The position numbers and the translations under genes were made by a program. Shown piece by piece: positions 1 through 7,073 of a stretch of DNA of 64,000 bases; positions within the stretch are counted from its first letter, which is position 1; every line of letters starts with the position of its first letter. Under the pieces are notes generated by a model. It worked only from the letters and a program-made list of their open reading frames with translations, was not told where the DNA came from and searched no databases. This DNA is from Bradyrhizobium sp. dw_78 (GTDB lineage Bacteria; Pseudomonadota; Alphaproteobacteria; Rhizobiales; Xanthobacteraceae): positions 1,177,170 through 1,241,169 of the forward strand of contig NZ_JAAVUS010000001.1 in assembly GCF_018449525.1 (NCBI RefSeq). Direction: 5' to 3'.

Positions 1-427
1 CGCCGACATTGTGCGGGTCGGTGATCTGGTCGAGCACCAGCACGATGCCGTCGGTCGGCAGCGTATCGATATCCGGCGAGGGCAGGGGATCGGCTTCGGC
101 CAGCAGGCCCTGGTGTACCGCGTCGGGGCCGAGGCGCTGGTCGATCAGCGACGGCCGGACGATGTCCGGCGTCACGCGGCTGTCGATCTGCTCGTCGGCG
201 AGGCGCCGCGCCGCGTTTTCCGACAGCCACAGCTTGCGGATCTGCCGCTGCGGGTTGGCGAGCGCCGCCGTCACGGTATGCCAACCATAGAGGATGACCG
301 GCCCGTCACCGGCCTCTCCGCGGTCACGCCACGCCGGACGGCCGGATTGATGGCCGGATTCCTGGCGTTTTCCCCCCGGTTTGCCGCCTCCACGGCGGAA
401 CTGCTGCTTTCGGTCGCGATCACCCAT
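1..427 (-). CDS. rlmB: 23S rRNA (guanosine-2'-O-)-methyltransferase RlmB, 5' part only
   Basis: The gene starts at ATG 427 and its frame runs off the left edge, so only about 142 residues are visible. RlmB/TrmH-family enzymes methylate a guanosine ribose in the 23S rRNA P-loop with S-adenosylmethionine. Seen here: a basic, Gly/Arg-rich leader, then the small substrate-binding domain beginning with LYGWHTVTAAL near residue 45, and at the edge the first strand of the SPOUT knot, IVLVLDQITDPHNVG. The DPHNVG stretch is a hallmark of this family. The catalytic C-terminal motifs lie outside the window, so the exact target is inferred from the family. It lies downstream of tRNA-Tyr on the same strand, a common arrangement in Bradyrhizobium. 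Confidence 0.9.
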   Translation of the reverse strand, partial: MGDRDRKQQFRRGGGKPGGKRQESGHQSGRPAWRDRGEAGDGPVILYGWHTVTAALANPQRQIRKLWLSENAARRLADEQIDSRVTPDIVRPSLIDQRLGPDAVHQGLLAEADPLPSPDIDTLPTDGIVLVLDQITDPHNVG

Positions 428-441
428 GGAGCGAGCTTGTC

Positions 442-579
442 TCACGGGTTCCGGAGAATGGCAATTTGGGAGCCGCAACTACCCATCAGGTCCAGCATTT
501 CTCGGTCGAGGCTCGAGATCTGCTTGGCCGCTTCGGCACGCTGTTGCCGACGGTATCCCCTGGCATATTTGCTGGTCAT
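442..579 (-). CDS. hypothetical 45-residue basic peptide
   Basis: A short frame between tRNA-Tyr and rlmB, ending 14 bases before the rlmB start. ATG 579 is preceded by a good purine-rich ribosome site (AAGGGGGA, six bases upstream). The N-terminal half is rich in Arg/Lys/Gln and probably helical (SKYARGYRRQQRAEAAKQ); the rest has no recognisable domain. The same frame extends upstream to about 684, but that extension lacks an obvious ribosome site. Real translation is uncertain. It could equally be part of the untranslated leader of rlmB. Confidence 0.35.
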   Translation of the reverse strand: MTSKYARGYRRQQRAEAAKQISSLDREMLDLMGSCGSQIAILRNP

Positions 580-705
580 GATGGGTCCCCCTTGGGGAGA
601 GAACAATAACAGAACAGACCCCAGAGAACAAAACGTGTCGAAAGATGTCGAATTACTTTGGCCGGATGGGCCTTCGCCAATCAAAATTCATCAACAAAAT
701 CAAAT

Positions 706-791
706 TGGTGGGGGAGGAAGGACTCGAACCTTCGAAGCCATGAGGCGGCTGATTTACAGTCAGCTCCCTTTGCCACTCGGGACACTCCCCC
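706..791 (-). tRNA. tRNA-Tyr (GTA)
   Basis: On the minus strand the sequence folds as a class II tRNA of 86 nt. It has acceptor GGGGGAG pairing with CTCCCCC, a long variable arm, the anticodon loop CTGTAAA with anticodon GTA, and a T loop GGTTCGAGTCC. The discriminator A and the CCA end are encoded (bases 708-706). Confidence 0.95.
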
Positions 792-1175
792 GCTCGACGG
801 CGTCCAACTCCATCCGCTGGAACAGCGATGGGACGAGCCGTGGAGACGTGAAGACCGCGAAACCCGATCACGGGGCTCGCGGTCCGGCGGTTTATGGGCG
901 AAGGGCCATGGCAAAGTCAACCAAGGGAAAGCGTAAAATAGACAATCAGGGCGAGGCATTACGCTTGCGCCGACCTCGGCGAGAAGGCGGGACTACGGTC
1001 GACGCCCCTTCCGCGCGGCCGAGAGCGATCTGGATGCACACCGCGCGCGGCTATTGCGGGCTTCGGTGCATTTCAGCGCGGCGCGTTCGGGGAGGTGGCA
1101 TGAGAATTTGAGGGGCTGTCCAAGTTTGATTTTGGCAGTGCCCTAATCTACCAATGGTATCCTCGTAATCTGGTC
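792..1175. other. intergenic stretch, no gene recognised
   Basis: No frame here has both a ribosome site and recognisable protein character. The apparent long frames on both strands overlap the tRNA and look like GC-rich noise. It presumably contains the tRNA-Tyr promoter, but no convincing -35/-10 pair was picked out. Confidence 0.5.
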
Positions 1176-1424
1176 ATGAAAACTCGCATGGTTGACAGGT
1201 TAAAGGACTCGCTTGAAGGATTTGAGTCACCGATCTGTTCCGCCTGCAACGTTCCGATGACGTGGGTACGCTCAGAACTGATCGAGAAATATCCAATCGT
1301 CATCTTGCACGTGTTCCATTGTGTGACGTGCGATCGCATCGAGAAGATGGAGTCAGTCTCGAAGCCCGCGAAACTCCCTCCCGGAAAGCTTTCTGCTCCG
1401 CTCCGTCGATTGGATGCTGCCTGA
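1176..1424 (+). CDS. small zinc-ribbon-like hypothetical protein
   Basis: An 82-residue frame with two CxxC knuckles, C21-SA-C24 and C49-VT-C52, about 25 residues apart. This spacing suggests a single zinc ribbon. Small two-knuckle proteins of this kind are frequent in Bradyrhizobium genomes and usually have no assigned function. No partner gene is adjacent, and no strong ribosome site precedes ATG 1176, so the start could be ATG 1188 (MVDRLKDS). A DNA- or RNA-binding role is only a guess from the knuckles. Confidence 0.55.
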   Translation: MKTRMVDRLKDSLEGFESPICSACNVPMTWVRSELIEKYPIVILHVFHCVTCDRIEKMESVSKPAKLPPGKLSAPLRRLDAA

Positions 1425-1754
1425 CTACTCCGCTCCGGGGCCGCTTTGAGTCACGACGATGGCGTTGGGCCTCGTCCTGAGACGAACGAACCGAGAGGGC
1501 GTCACACCGCTCCGCTCTTTTATCGTTCTCGGCTTATGTTGACGATCACGCCGTCCGCAAGTTTCGGTTTGCTGTTGCGACATGACTCGACTCGTCGTTC
1601 TCCTAAATGGGAGTTGTCGGGCTATCCCGGCGCGCCGTCGACGTCGTAACTGACTGCTGTCTGCTCCGATCGAAGGGGGTGACCGAGCGCAGAGCCGCCT
1701 TGACGCCGTGTTGCAAGGGCGCCTAAGACACCCGAAATAATGGGGGGATGAATA
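1425..1754. other. intergenic stretch upstream of the Bug-family gene
   Basis: No convincing gene. A G-run (GGGGGGA, about 1741-1747) lies a few bases before ATG 1755 and is the likely ribosome site for the next gene. Confidence 0.4.
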
Positions 1755-2750
1755 ATGCGCCGTGGATGGTTGCTCGCAGTCGCGTTGAGCGTGGTTTTTT
1801 TTGTTGCGGCGGGAACTGAAACTAAAAGCGCCGAGACCGCAAAATCCGAAACAAAATGGCCGACGAGACCCATCAGGATCATCGTCCCCTTTGCGGCAGG
1901 CGGAAGCACCGATGTGACGGCCCGGGTTGTCGCTCAGGCATTGTCCGAGCGTCTGGGGCAACAAGTCTTCGTCGAGAACCGACCGGGGGCCGGTGGCAAC
2001 ATCGGGGCGGAAGCCGTGGCTAAGGCCGACCCTGATGGCTATACGTTGTTATTGACGACGAACGGCACGTTAGCGGTCAATCCGAGCCTCTACAAAACGC
2101 TGGCCTTCGACGTGAAGAAGGATTTCGCGCCGATCGCGTTAACGGCCCGCATTCCGAACGTTCTCGTCGTCAATCCGTCTGTGCCCGGCAATAATGTCGC
2201 GGACTTCATCGCTTACGCAAAGGCCAATCCCGGCAAGCTGAATTTCGGATCATCCGGCAACGGCACCTCGCCTCATATCGCCGGTGAGTTGTTCAATGTG
2301 CTCGCCGGCGTGAACATGACCCATGTTCCCTATCGCGGCGGCGCCGTGGCCCTCACTGATTTGCTCGGCGGCCAGATCCAGGTCATGTTCGAGCCCTTGG
2401 CCGAAGTGATCCAGCAAGTACGCGCGGAGACGGTTAAAGCGCTCGGCGTTACCACAGTCAAAAGATCCTCGCTTCTGCCCGACGTTCCGACGATCGCGGA
2501 AACACTGCCAGGCTACGAAATAACAGCCTGGAATGGCATGCTCGCCCCGGCGGCTACGCCTCCGGACATCATCGCGCGCCTCAACCGCGCCACGGACGAT
2601 GCGCTTCACTCCAAGGAAGTGCAGGAAAAGCTCGCCGAACAAGGTAGCGAACCGGTCGGTGGAACGCCTGCGGAGTTTGACGCATTTCTCGACAGCGAAC
2701 TGATCAAATGGAAAAAGCTGGTCGAAATATCCGGCGCAACGGTGCAATGA
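1755..2750 (+). CDS. Bug/TctC-family tripartite tricarboxylate transporter substrate-binding protein
   Basis: The 331-residue product belongs to the large Bug (TctC) family of periplasmic binding proteins, which bind carboxylated or aromatic solutes. It begins with a signal peptide (MRRGWLLAVALSVVFFVAAG). The family signature WPTRPIRIIVPFAAGGSTD then follows, with the conserved VENRPGAGGNIGAE near residue 75 and PYRGGA near residue 190. Length and domain order are normal. No TctA/TctB membrane genes are adjacent, so it is an orphan receptor, as most Bug proteins are. The ligand cannot be read from sequence. ATG 1755 is supported by the signal peptide and an upstream G-rich ribosome site. Confidence 0.9.
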   Translation: MRRGWLLAVALSVVFFVAAGTETKSAETAKSETKWPTRPIRIIVPFAAGGSTDVTARVVAQALSERLGQQVFVENRPGAGGNIGAEAVAKADPDGYTLLLTTNGTLAVNPSLYKTLAFDVKKDFAPIALTARIPNVLVVNPSVPGNNVADFIAYAKANPGKLNFGSSGNGTSPHIAGELFNVLAGVNMTHVPYRGGAVALTDLLGGQIQVMFEPLAEVIQQVRAETVKALGVTTVKRSSLLPDVPTIAETLPGYEITAWNGMLAPAATPPDIIARLNRATDDALHSKEVQEKLAEQGSEPVGGTPAEFDAFLDSELIKWKKLVEISGATVQ

Positions 2751-3014
2751 CAATGTTCTTTTGCGTTGCCGTCCTCGTGGCCTGGCTGAAGCATCTATGA
2801 TGGCAACGCAGATCTCTCGATCGCCTCGATCCTAGATTACTGTTCCGGCGTTGCTGGTTCGCTGGGCCGGCTGCGCGGCCTTCGGCCATGAGCCGCAGGA
2901 GCATTGCTAAGCCGCCCGGTAGTTTGTAGACGGCATCGTTCGGGTCGCGGCGGGCAGCATACCGGCCGGACCTCAAGCAAAAGAAGCCTTAAACGAGGGC
3001 AGGGAGGAATCGCG

Positions 3015-4223
3015 ATGAAGTTTGGCAGGGTCAAGGCCATTGCATGTGGCCTGGTGGCGCTGGGCGCTTCGAATTGGGCGTGTGCCGAGGAAGGCGTGTT
3101 GCGCGTCGGCATCATCACCGACATGAGCGGCCAATATGCCGACGGCAATGGAACCGGCTCCGTCGTTGCGGCGCAAATGGCGGCGGATGAAATCGGCGGA
3201 ACGGTCGCCGGCCGCCGCATCGAAATTATCTCCGCCGATCACCAGGACAAGCCGGATGTCGCCGTCGGCATCGTGCGCAACTGGATCGACAACAAGAGCG
3301 TCGACGTCATCGCCGAAGGCGTCAATTCCGCCGTGGCGCTCGCCATCCAGAATCTGACGCGCGAGCGAAAAAAGCTGTTTCTGATCTCAGGCTCCGGTTC
3401 GTCCGATCTGACCGGCAAGCAATGTTCGCCGACCAGCGTGCAATGGACTTACGATACCTATGCGTCCTCCAACGCAACGGCGAAGGCGGTGGTGGCGCGC
3501 GGCGGCACGCCGTGGTTTTTCCTCACCGCCGATTATGCCTTCGGTCAGGCGCTGGAGCGTGATGCGTCCAGGTCCGTCGTGGCCGCCGGCGGACAAGTGA
3601 CCGGCGAGGTCCGCCATCCCTTCAACACCGCGGATTTTTCCTCGTTCCTGCTGCAGGCGCAGTCGTCCGGCGCCAAAATTCTCGCGCTCGCCAATGCCGG
3701 TGCGGATTTTCGCAACGCGGTCGCGCAGGCCGATGAATTCAACATCCGCCAGAGCATGCAGGTGGTCGCGCTGCAGGTGACGCTGACCGACGTGCCCGCG
3801 CTCGGCCTGGCGCATGCGCATGATCTGCTGTTCACCGATTCCTTTTATTGGGACCGCACGCCGGAGACGCGGGCATTCAGCAATGAATTCTTCAAGCGGC
3901 ATGACGCGATGCCGACCGCCTACCAGGCCGGCGTCAATTCATCGCTGCGGCATTATTTCAAGGCCGTCGCCGCGACCAATTCGGTCGATCCGGAAACCGT
4001 GATCGCGCAGATGCGCAAGACTCCCGTCAATGATTTCTTCGCGCAGGGCGGCAAGGTCCGCGAGGACGGCCGCATGGTCCATGACATGTACCTGATGCGC
4101 ATCAAGAAGCCCGAGGAGTCGAAGCAGAAATGGGATCTCTACGAATATCTCTCGACCGTACCGGGCGACGAGGCGTTCCGGCCGATGGCCGAGGGAGGGT
4201 GCCCCTATCTGGCCAGCAAATAG
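3015..4223 (+). CDS. ABC transporter substrate-binding protein, branched-chain amino acid (LivK-like) type
   Basis: A 402-residue periplasmic binding protein of the Peripla_BP_6 (LivK-like) class. ATG 3015 follows the ribosome site AGGGAGGA (3001-3008) and begins a signal peptide ending near ACAEE. The first mature strand reads LRVGIITDMSGQYAD, with a later typical segment DYAFGQALERDA. Homologues bind amides, aromatic acids or amino acids for ABC import. No permease or ATPase gene is adjacent. A second protein of the same subclass lies at 12450-13649 and ends similarly (LSTVP here, LATVP there, followed by a Cys near the C terminus). The two are probably paralogues. The substrate is unknown. 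Confidence 0.9.
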   Translation: MKFGRVKAIACGLVALGASNWACAEEGVLRVGIITDMSGQYADGNGTGSVVAAQMAADEIGGTVAGRRIEIISADHQDKPDVAVGIVRNWIDNKSVDVIAEGVNSAVALAIQNLTRERKKLFLISGSGSSDLTGKQCSPTSVQWTYDTYASSNATAKAVVARGGTPWFFLTADYAFGQALERDASRSVVAAGGQVTGEVRHPFNTADFSSFLLQAQSSGAKILALANAGADFRNAVAQADEFNIRQSMQVVALQVTLTDVPALGLAHAHDLLFTDSFYWDRTPETRAFSNEFFKRHDAMPTAYQAGVNSSLRHYFKAVAATNSVDPETVIAQMRKTPVNDFFAQGGKVREDGRMVHDMYLMRIKKPEESKQKWDLYEYLSTVPGDEAFRPMAEGGCPYLASK

Positions 4224-4548
4224 GCCGGGAAGGAATGCCGCTGTGGTCTTGGGGATCGCGGCGGAACCCGCCTTCGTTGCGCAGCAGGCGGGCGGGTTCC
4301 CGTCGCGCCCCGGTCGTCTGGCCGGAATCTCCCGTGGACGGACCAGTTGTCAGGTTGACTTGGTCTGCCTTGACTTGGCGCCCATTAACCTAGCCTATGC
4401 AGTCTTGGTCCATCCTGGCATTTAGTTGGGCGCGGAGACTTGTAATACTGCGGCAAATCTATATGTTGTGTCCGTTCGATTGCCGCTTTGCCTTGTTGAC
4501 TGCGCCTACGGGCTCTTTTTCCGAAGACATCGTTGAATTGGATTGAAT

Positions 4549-4565
4549 CGCATGGTGTTCATGCG
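4549..4565 (+). promoter_or_regulatory. leader hairpin upstream of cspA
   Basis: A perfect 6-bp stem with a 5-base loop (CGCATG, GTGTT, CATGCG) ends 30 bases before the cspA start. Cold-shock mRNAs often have structured leaders that melt or refold with temperature. That this hairpin does so is inference. Confidence 0.4.
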
Positions 4566-4595
4566 AACAGCGCAGATGCGCTTTGGAGAAGAGAT

Positions 4596-4805
4596 ATGGC
4601 GACAGGTACGGTCAAGTGGTTCAACGGTCAAAAAGGTTTTGGATTCATTCAGCCCAACGACGGCGGCAACGATGTGTTTGTGCATATCAGCGCGGTCGAG
4701 CGGGCGGGTCTTTCCGGCCTGGCTGAAGGCCAGAAGGTCAATTTCGAGATCAAGGACGACAAGAAGCGTGGCAAGACCAGTGCGGAAAATCTTTCGCTCG
4801 GCTAA
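4596..4805 (+). CDS. cspA: cold-shock protein, CspA family
   Basis: A 69-residue single cold-shock domain protein of normal family length. It is a five-stranded OB fold that binds single-stranded RNA/DNA and acts as an RNA chaperone in the cytoplasm. Both nucleic-acid-binding motifs are intact: RNP1 KGFGFI at residues 13-18 and RNP2 VFVHIS at 27-32, with the aromatic VKWFN at 6-10. ATG 4596 is chosen because it gives the canonical MATGTVKWF start and follows GGAGAAGAG. An in-frame upstream extension to 4533 would cross the leader hairpin and is not expected. A strong terminator follows at 4845-4885. Confidence 0.95.
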   Translation: MATGTVKWFNGQKGFGFIQPNDGGNDVFVHISAVERAGLSGLAEGQKVNFEIKDDKKRGKTSAENLSLG

Positions 4806-4844
4806 GCCGCTACCCATTTCACGGATGTACTGAGATGGTGTTGC

Positions 4845-4885
4845 TGCCCGTTCGACCTTCCGGGTCGGGCGGGCATCGTTGTTTT
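4845..4885 (+). terminator. rho-independent terminator of cspA
   Basis: TGCCCG and CGACC pair with GGTCG and CGGGCA around a TTCCG loop, with a small internal bulge. The U-rich tail TCGTTGTTTT follows. It begins 40 bases after the cspA stop. Confidence 0.75.
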
Positions 4886-4905
4886 CCGGATTGGAGGGAG
4901 GGCCT

Positions 4906-5151
4906 ATGGCTGGCAAGAAATTGAGCGATCCTTCTCCCGAAACCGTCGCTCGCGCGAACCGGCAGCGCATCGCTGCGCAGGAAGGCGTGCAGGCGATGGC
5001 CGAGCTTGAGAAACAGGCTGTTGCGGTACGCAAGAACATGGAGCGTCTGCGCAGCTTAAGACAGGCTGCGGAGGCCGAAGCGGTTCGAAACAGCATCGCG
5101 ACGGCCAACACGACCACCGGCGCGAAACGAAAGAAGCGCGTTTCCCGGTAG
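4906..5151 (+). CDS. conserved small helical protein of unknown function
   Basis: An 81-residue protein starting at ATG 4906 behind a strong ribosome site (GGAGGGAG, 4892-4899). The middle is alanine- and charge-rich with regular heptad-like leucines (MAELEKQAVAVRKNMERLRSL), suggesting one long helix or coiled coil. The tail is basic (AKRKKRVSR). I recognise the type as common in Bradyrhizobium, without a known role. It is separated from cspA by that gene's terminator, so it is probably transcribed independently. The basic tail would fit nucleic-acid binding, but that is only inference. Confidence 0.65.
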   Translation: MAGKKLSDPSPETVARANRQRIAAQEGVQAMAELEKQAVAVRKNMERLRSLRQAAEAEAVRNSIATANTTTGAKRKKRVSR

Positions 5152-5235
5152 ATCGCGTTCAGAACCGAAGGGCTCCCGGCTCGCTTCCCGCGGGCGCCTT
5201 GCCGGAGCAAATATCGACAATTCCAGACAAATTAT

Positions 5236-5285
5236 AGCGTTTTCAAGCGACGTGGACTCCGGTTCGCGTGAAGAAAACGCGTCAC
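5236..5285 (+). repeat. dispersed palindromic repeat, copy 1
   Basis: About 50 bp running from AGCGTTTTCAAGCGA to GAAGAAAACGCGTCA. A closely matching copy lies in the opposite orientation at 12184-12233. The ends form an inverted pair (AGCGTTTTC and GAAAACGCG). I recognise this as a family scattered between genes in Bradyrhizobium, similar in style to REP/BIME elements. Confidence 0.75.
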
Positions 5286-5302
5286 GACAAAACAAAGCAG
5301 GT

Positions 5303-5340
5303 GAGCCCGGTTCTGATTCAATCAGAACCGATCAGGCTCT
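5303..5340 (+). repeat. dispersed palindromic repeat of a second type, copy 1
   Basis: Contains the inverted pair GGTTCTGATT and AATCAGAACC and outer arms GAGCC and GGCTC. A related copy in the opposite orientation lies at 55511-55544. It sits 17 bases after the first repeat type, the usual composite order in this genus, and just beyond the rreB terminator. Confidence 0.7.
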
Positions 5341-5342
5341 GG

Positions 5343-5381
5343 AAAAAACAAGAAGGCGCGGCGGGTTTCCCCGTCGCGCCC
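5343..5381 (-). terminator. rho-independent terminator of rreB
   Basis: Read on the minus strand: GGCGCGACGGG, a GAAA tetraloop, CCCGCCGCGCC (one mismatch), then TTCTTGTTTTTT. It is the 3' end of the small rreB transcript, giving a predicted RNA of roughly 165 nt from the promoter at 5520-5548. Confidence 0.85.
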
Positions 5382-5440
5382 CGATTGTTGCACTCGCTGG
5401 TCCAGGGCTGAGAGCGCCCCGTTGCGAAGCTTGAACAAGC

Positions 5441-5485
5441 TTAGCGGGCGATCCCAGCGAGGTGACAGCGCTTGGTATAAGACAC
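5441..5485 (-). CDS. rreB: RreB, 14-residue peptide of a ribosome-regulated small mRNA
   Basis: A GTG-started frame of 14 codons ending in TAA encodes MSYTKRCHLAGIAR. The ribosome site is extraordinary: bases 5485-5501 (minus strand) are complementary to 17 consecutive bases at the 3' end of 16S rRNA and overlap the first base of the GTG. These features match the published rreB gene of Bradyrhizobiaceae: about 165-nt mRNA, 14-residue peptide, GTG start and a 17-nt Shine-Dalgarno. In that work the over-strong site and GTG made translation weak and ribosome binding controlled RNA stability. The promoter and terminator seen here predict an RNA of the same size. The peptide has no known activity. 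Confidence 0.9.
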   Translation of the reverse strand: MSYTKRCHLAGIAR

Positions 5486-5501
5486 TGGATCACCTCCTTT
5501 C
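5485..5501 (-). promoter_or_regulatory. extended 17-nt Shine-Dalgarno of rreB
   Basis: The minus strand reads GAAAGGAGGTGATCCAG, perfectly complementary to the 16S rRNA tail, which reads CTGGATCACCTCCTTTC. Ordinary sites pair over 4-8 bases. This length is what distinguishes rreB and probably tethers the RNA to 30S subunits. Confidence 0.9.
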
Positions 5502-5519
5502 ATTGTTGATGGAAACCCA

Positions 5520-5548
5520 AGTATAGGTAGGGAATCACCGCATGTTAA
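5520..5548 (-). promoter_or_regulatory. sigma-70-type promoter of rreB
   Basis: On the minus strand: -35 TTAACA (5548-5543), a 17-base spacer, then -10 TATACT (5525-5520). Transcription would begin near 5513, about 12 bases before the long Shine-Dalgarno. Confidence 0.7.
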
Positions 5549-5681
5549 GGGCCCCGCCGCGAAGGCGGCCGCAACAGCGGCCTTTCTGATCCCTGGAAAC
5601 GGGGGCCTTGGACCGGCCACAAGGCGGCGTGTGGGGATGGTTGAGGCCGCCCGCGTGACATGATAGGGGATCGGTTGAGAT

Positions 5682-5755
5682 GCGGGTGTAGCTCAATGGT
5701 AGAGCAGCAGCCTTCCAAGCTGAATACGAGGGTTCGATTCCCTTCACCCGCTCCA
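5682..5755 (+). tRNA. tRNA-Gly (TCC)
   Basis: A 74-nt cloverleaf: acceptor GCGGGTG pairing with CACCCGC, D loop AGCTCAATGGTAGAGC, anticodon loop CTTCCAA with anticodon TCC, and T arm GAGGGTTCGATTCCCTT. The discriminator T and the CCA (5753-5755) are encoded. Confidence 0.95.
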
Positions 5756-5826
5756 CTAAAATCAGCTACTTAGCCACGAGTCTGTCTGGTGGTAACTGTA
5801 GTGGCAATTGTCCTGCCGGAAGTCTC

Positions 5827-6285
5827 ATGAATGAAATATCCGACGCGGACCGAACGTCCGCGATGGGCCTCCTTACGGACGCCAAAGAGATGTTGGCGGC
5901 GGCAAAGCCGTTGCATGATTCGAAGGTTCGGAAGGTTCAGCGGCCGACCCACTACTTGCTGGGGCATTCGATAGAAGTGGCGCTGAAGTCGTTTCTGCTG
6001 GCGAACGGGGCCAGCCCCGGAACGCTAAAAAAGAAACTGGGTCACAACCTCGCAAGGACAGCGCGCCCGGTAATTGCGGCCGGGTCAAATTCCGTTTCGC
6101 CGATTGTCGAAGAATACTTGGCTGCTATCGATCTGCTTAACCACCACTATCAGGTGAAAGAGATTGAGTACCGCGTGACCGGCTCGAAGACTTTCCCGGC
6201 GAAGGAGACGTTGTTCGCGTTTCTTGATGCAGTCATTCCGAAGATTGAGCCGGTCGCTTATCGGGCGCTTCGCTCGAATGAATAA
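5827..6285 (+). CDS. HEPN-like domain protein, function unknown
   Basis: A 152-residue protein starting at ATG 5827, 71 bases after tRNA-Gly. The central stretch LGHSIEVALKSFLLA, followed by KLGHNL, matches the pattern of HEPN-type helical proteins (a helix with xHxIELALKxxL, then GHDL). Such proteins include RNases of toxin-antitoxin and abortive-infection systems as well as inactive relatives. The usual catalytic Rx4-6H motif is not clearly present, and no MNT nucleotidyltransferase antitoxin is adjacent. Its position beside a tRNA and a gene remnant suggests an acquired gene. The family call is from pattern only. Confidence 0.6.
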   Translation: MNEISDADRTSAMGLLTDAKEMLAAAKPLHDSKVRKVQRPTHYLLGHSIEVALKSFLLANGASPGTLKKKLGHNLARTARPVIAAGSNSVSPIVEEYLAAIDLLNHHYQVKEIEYRVTGSKTFPAKETLFAFLDAVIPKIEPVAYRALRSNE

Positions 6286-6293
6286 AGCCGCCT

Positions 6294-6540
6294 CGTGGAC
6301 GGCTTGCAGGCAAGGTCACTCTCGTCACCGGAGCTTCGATCGGCGCCAGTGTCGCCGAAGCATTTGGCGAAGCCGGCGCGCATGTGGCGGTCGCCTATGC
6401 CCGCGATCGAGATGGCGCGGAACGTGTCGCCCAACAGATCGAGGCGGCTGGCGGACGCGTCATGACCGTGCGATGCGATCTGGTGCAGACGAATGATATA
6501 GAGGCCATGATCGCCGAGACCGTGGCCGGGCGGGTAAATG
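6294..6540 (+). pseudogene. 5' remnant of a short-chain dehydrogenase/reductase
   Basis: Translation from about 6303 gives an N-terminal Rossmann fold: GKVTLVTGAS, then AEAFGEAGAHVAVAYARD, DGAERVAQQIEAAGG and VRCDLVQTNDIEAM. These are typical of classical SDR oxidoreductases. The glycine-rich loop is damaged (the usual TGxxxGIG segment has lost residues) and no start codon or ribosome site is seen. Homology stops near VAGRVNA, before the catalytic Ser-Tyr-Lys region. What follows belongs to the terminator and the opposite-strand gene, so this is about a third of a gene and non-functional. Confidence 0.75.
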
Positions 6541-6563
6541 CGATCCGCGCGGGATGCTTCGCT

Positions 6564-6597
6564 CAACAAAAAGGGCGGCTCCGGAAGCCGCCCTTTG
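6564..6597 (-). terminator. rho-independent terminator of the BA14K-family gene
   Basis: On the minus strand AAAGGGCGGCT and AGCCGCCCTTT form an 11-bp perfect stem around TCCGG, followed by TTGTT within a T-rich tail. It lies about 23 bases after the stop at 6620. Confidence 0.85.
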
Positions 6598-6619
6598 TAC
6601 CGTTATTCATGTCGCATTG

Positions 6620-6907
6620 TCATTCACAGGGATGTCGTTGCCCGTCACGTCCCAGGAACGTCCTTGAGCGCGGGTCGTAAGACCGGTAGCGCTGGGCGCA
6701 GAAGCTCTCGTTCGGCATCCTGGCATAGGAACCATTGCCGTTCAGCGACGGTGCGAAGCGATCTTCATCGTTCTGGTTGTAGGTCGGGGCAGGCTCCAGG
6801 CCGTAGCTGCTTCCCGGCCCGGGCATTCCACCATTCTGAGCCAGCGCCGGCGACGTGATCGCGGCCGCGACGATGGCCATCGTACCCAGTAGAGTTGATT
6901 TTTTCAT
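6620..6907 (-). CDS. BA14K-family secreted protein
   Basis: A 95-residue exported protein. MKKSTLLGTMAIVAAAITSPALAQ is a clear signal peptide (cleavage after ALA). The C terminus FCAQRYRSYDPRSRTFLG, then DGQRHPC, is the BA14K signature. This family was first noted as an immunogenic Brucella protein and is widespread in Rhizobiales envelopes. Two cysteines (in FCAQ and HPCE) could form a disulfide in the periplasm. The middle is Gly/Pro/Asn-rich and low complexity. It is divergent from the gene at 7074 and has its own terminator. Its exact function is unknown in any species I can name. Confidence 0.85.
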   Translation of the reverse strand: MKKSTLLGTMAIVAAAITSPALAQNGGMPGPGSSYGLEPAPTYNQNDEDRFAPSLNGNGSYARMPNESFCAQRYRSYDPRSRTFLGRDGQRHPCE

Positions 6908-7073
6908 TGTCGGTTTTCTCCATTGAAGAGGCGCAAACTTTCCTCTGGATGGATATTCCGGCCTTGATCTGCCTCAAACGGTCGCCGATTTTCCCTGCAA
7001 GCCGGCCTGCAAATTGATTGAGGCAGACAAGCAGTGTATCAGACCTGATTATGTCGAATCGCGGGAAATAAAA

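Noticed and set aside
11..1111. Plus-strand frame across rlmB and tRNA-Tyr
   Set aside because: It runs through the tRNA and opposite the rlmB coding region and has no protein-like features.
5485..5501. Match to the 3' end of 16S rRNA, possible rRNA fragment
   Set aside because: Only 17 bases match, and on the other strand they sit exactly before a start codon with promoter and terminator in place, so the match is a Shine-Dalgarno, not an rRNA piece.
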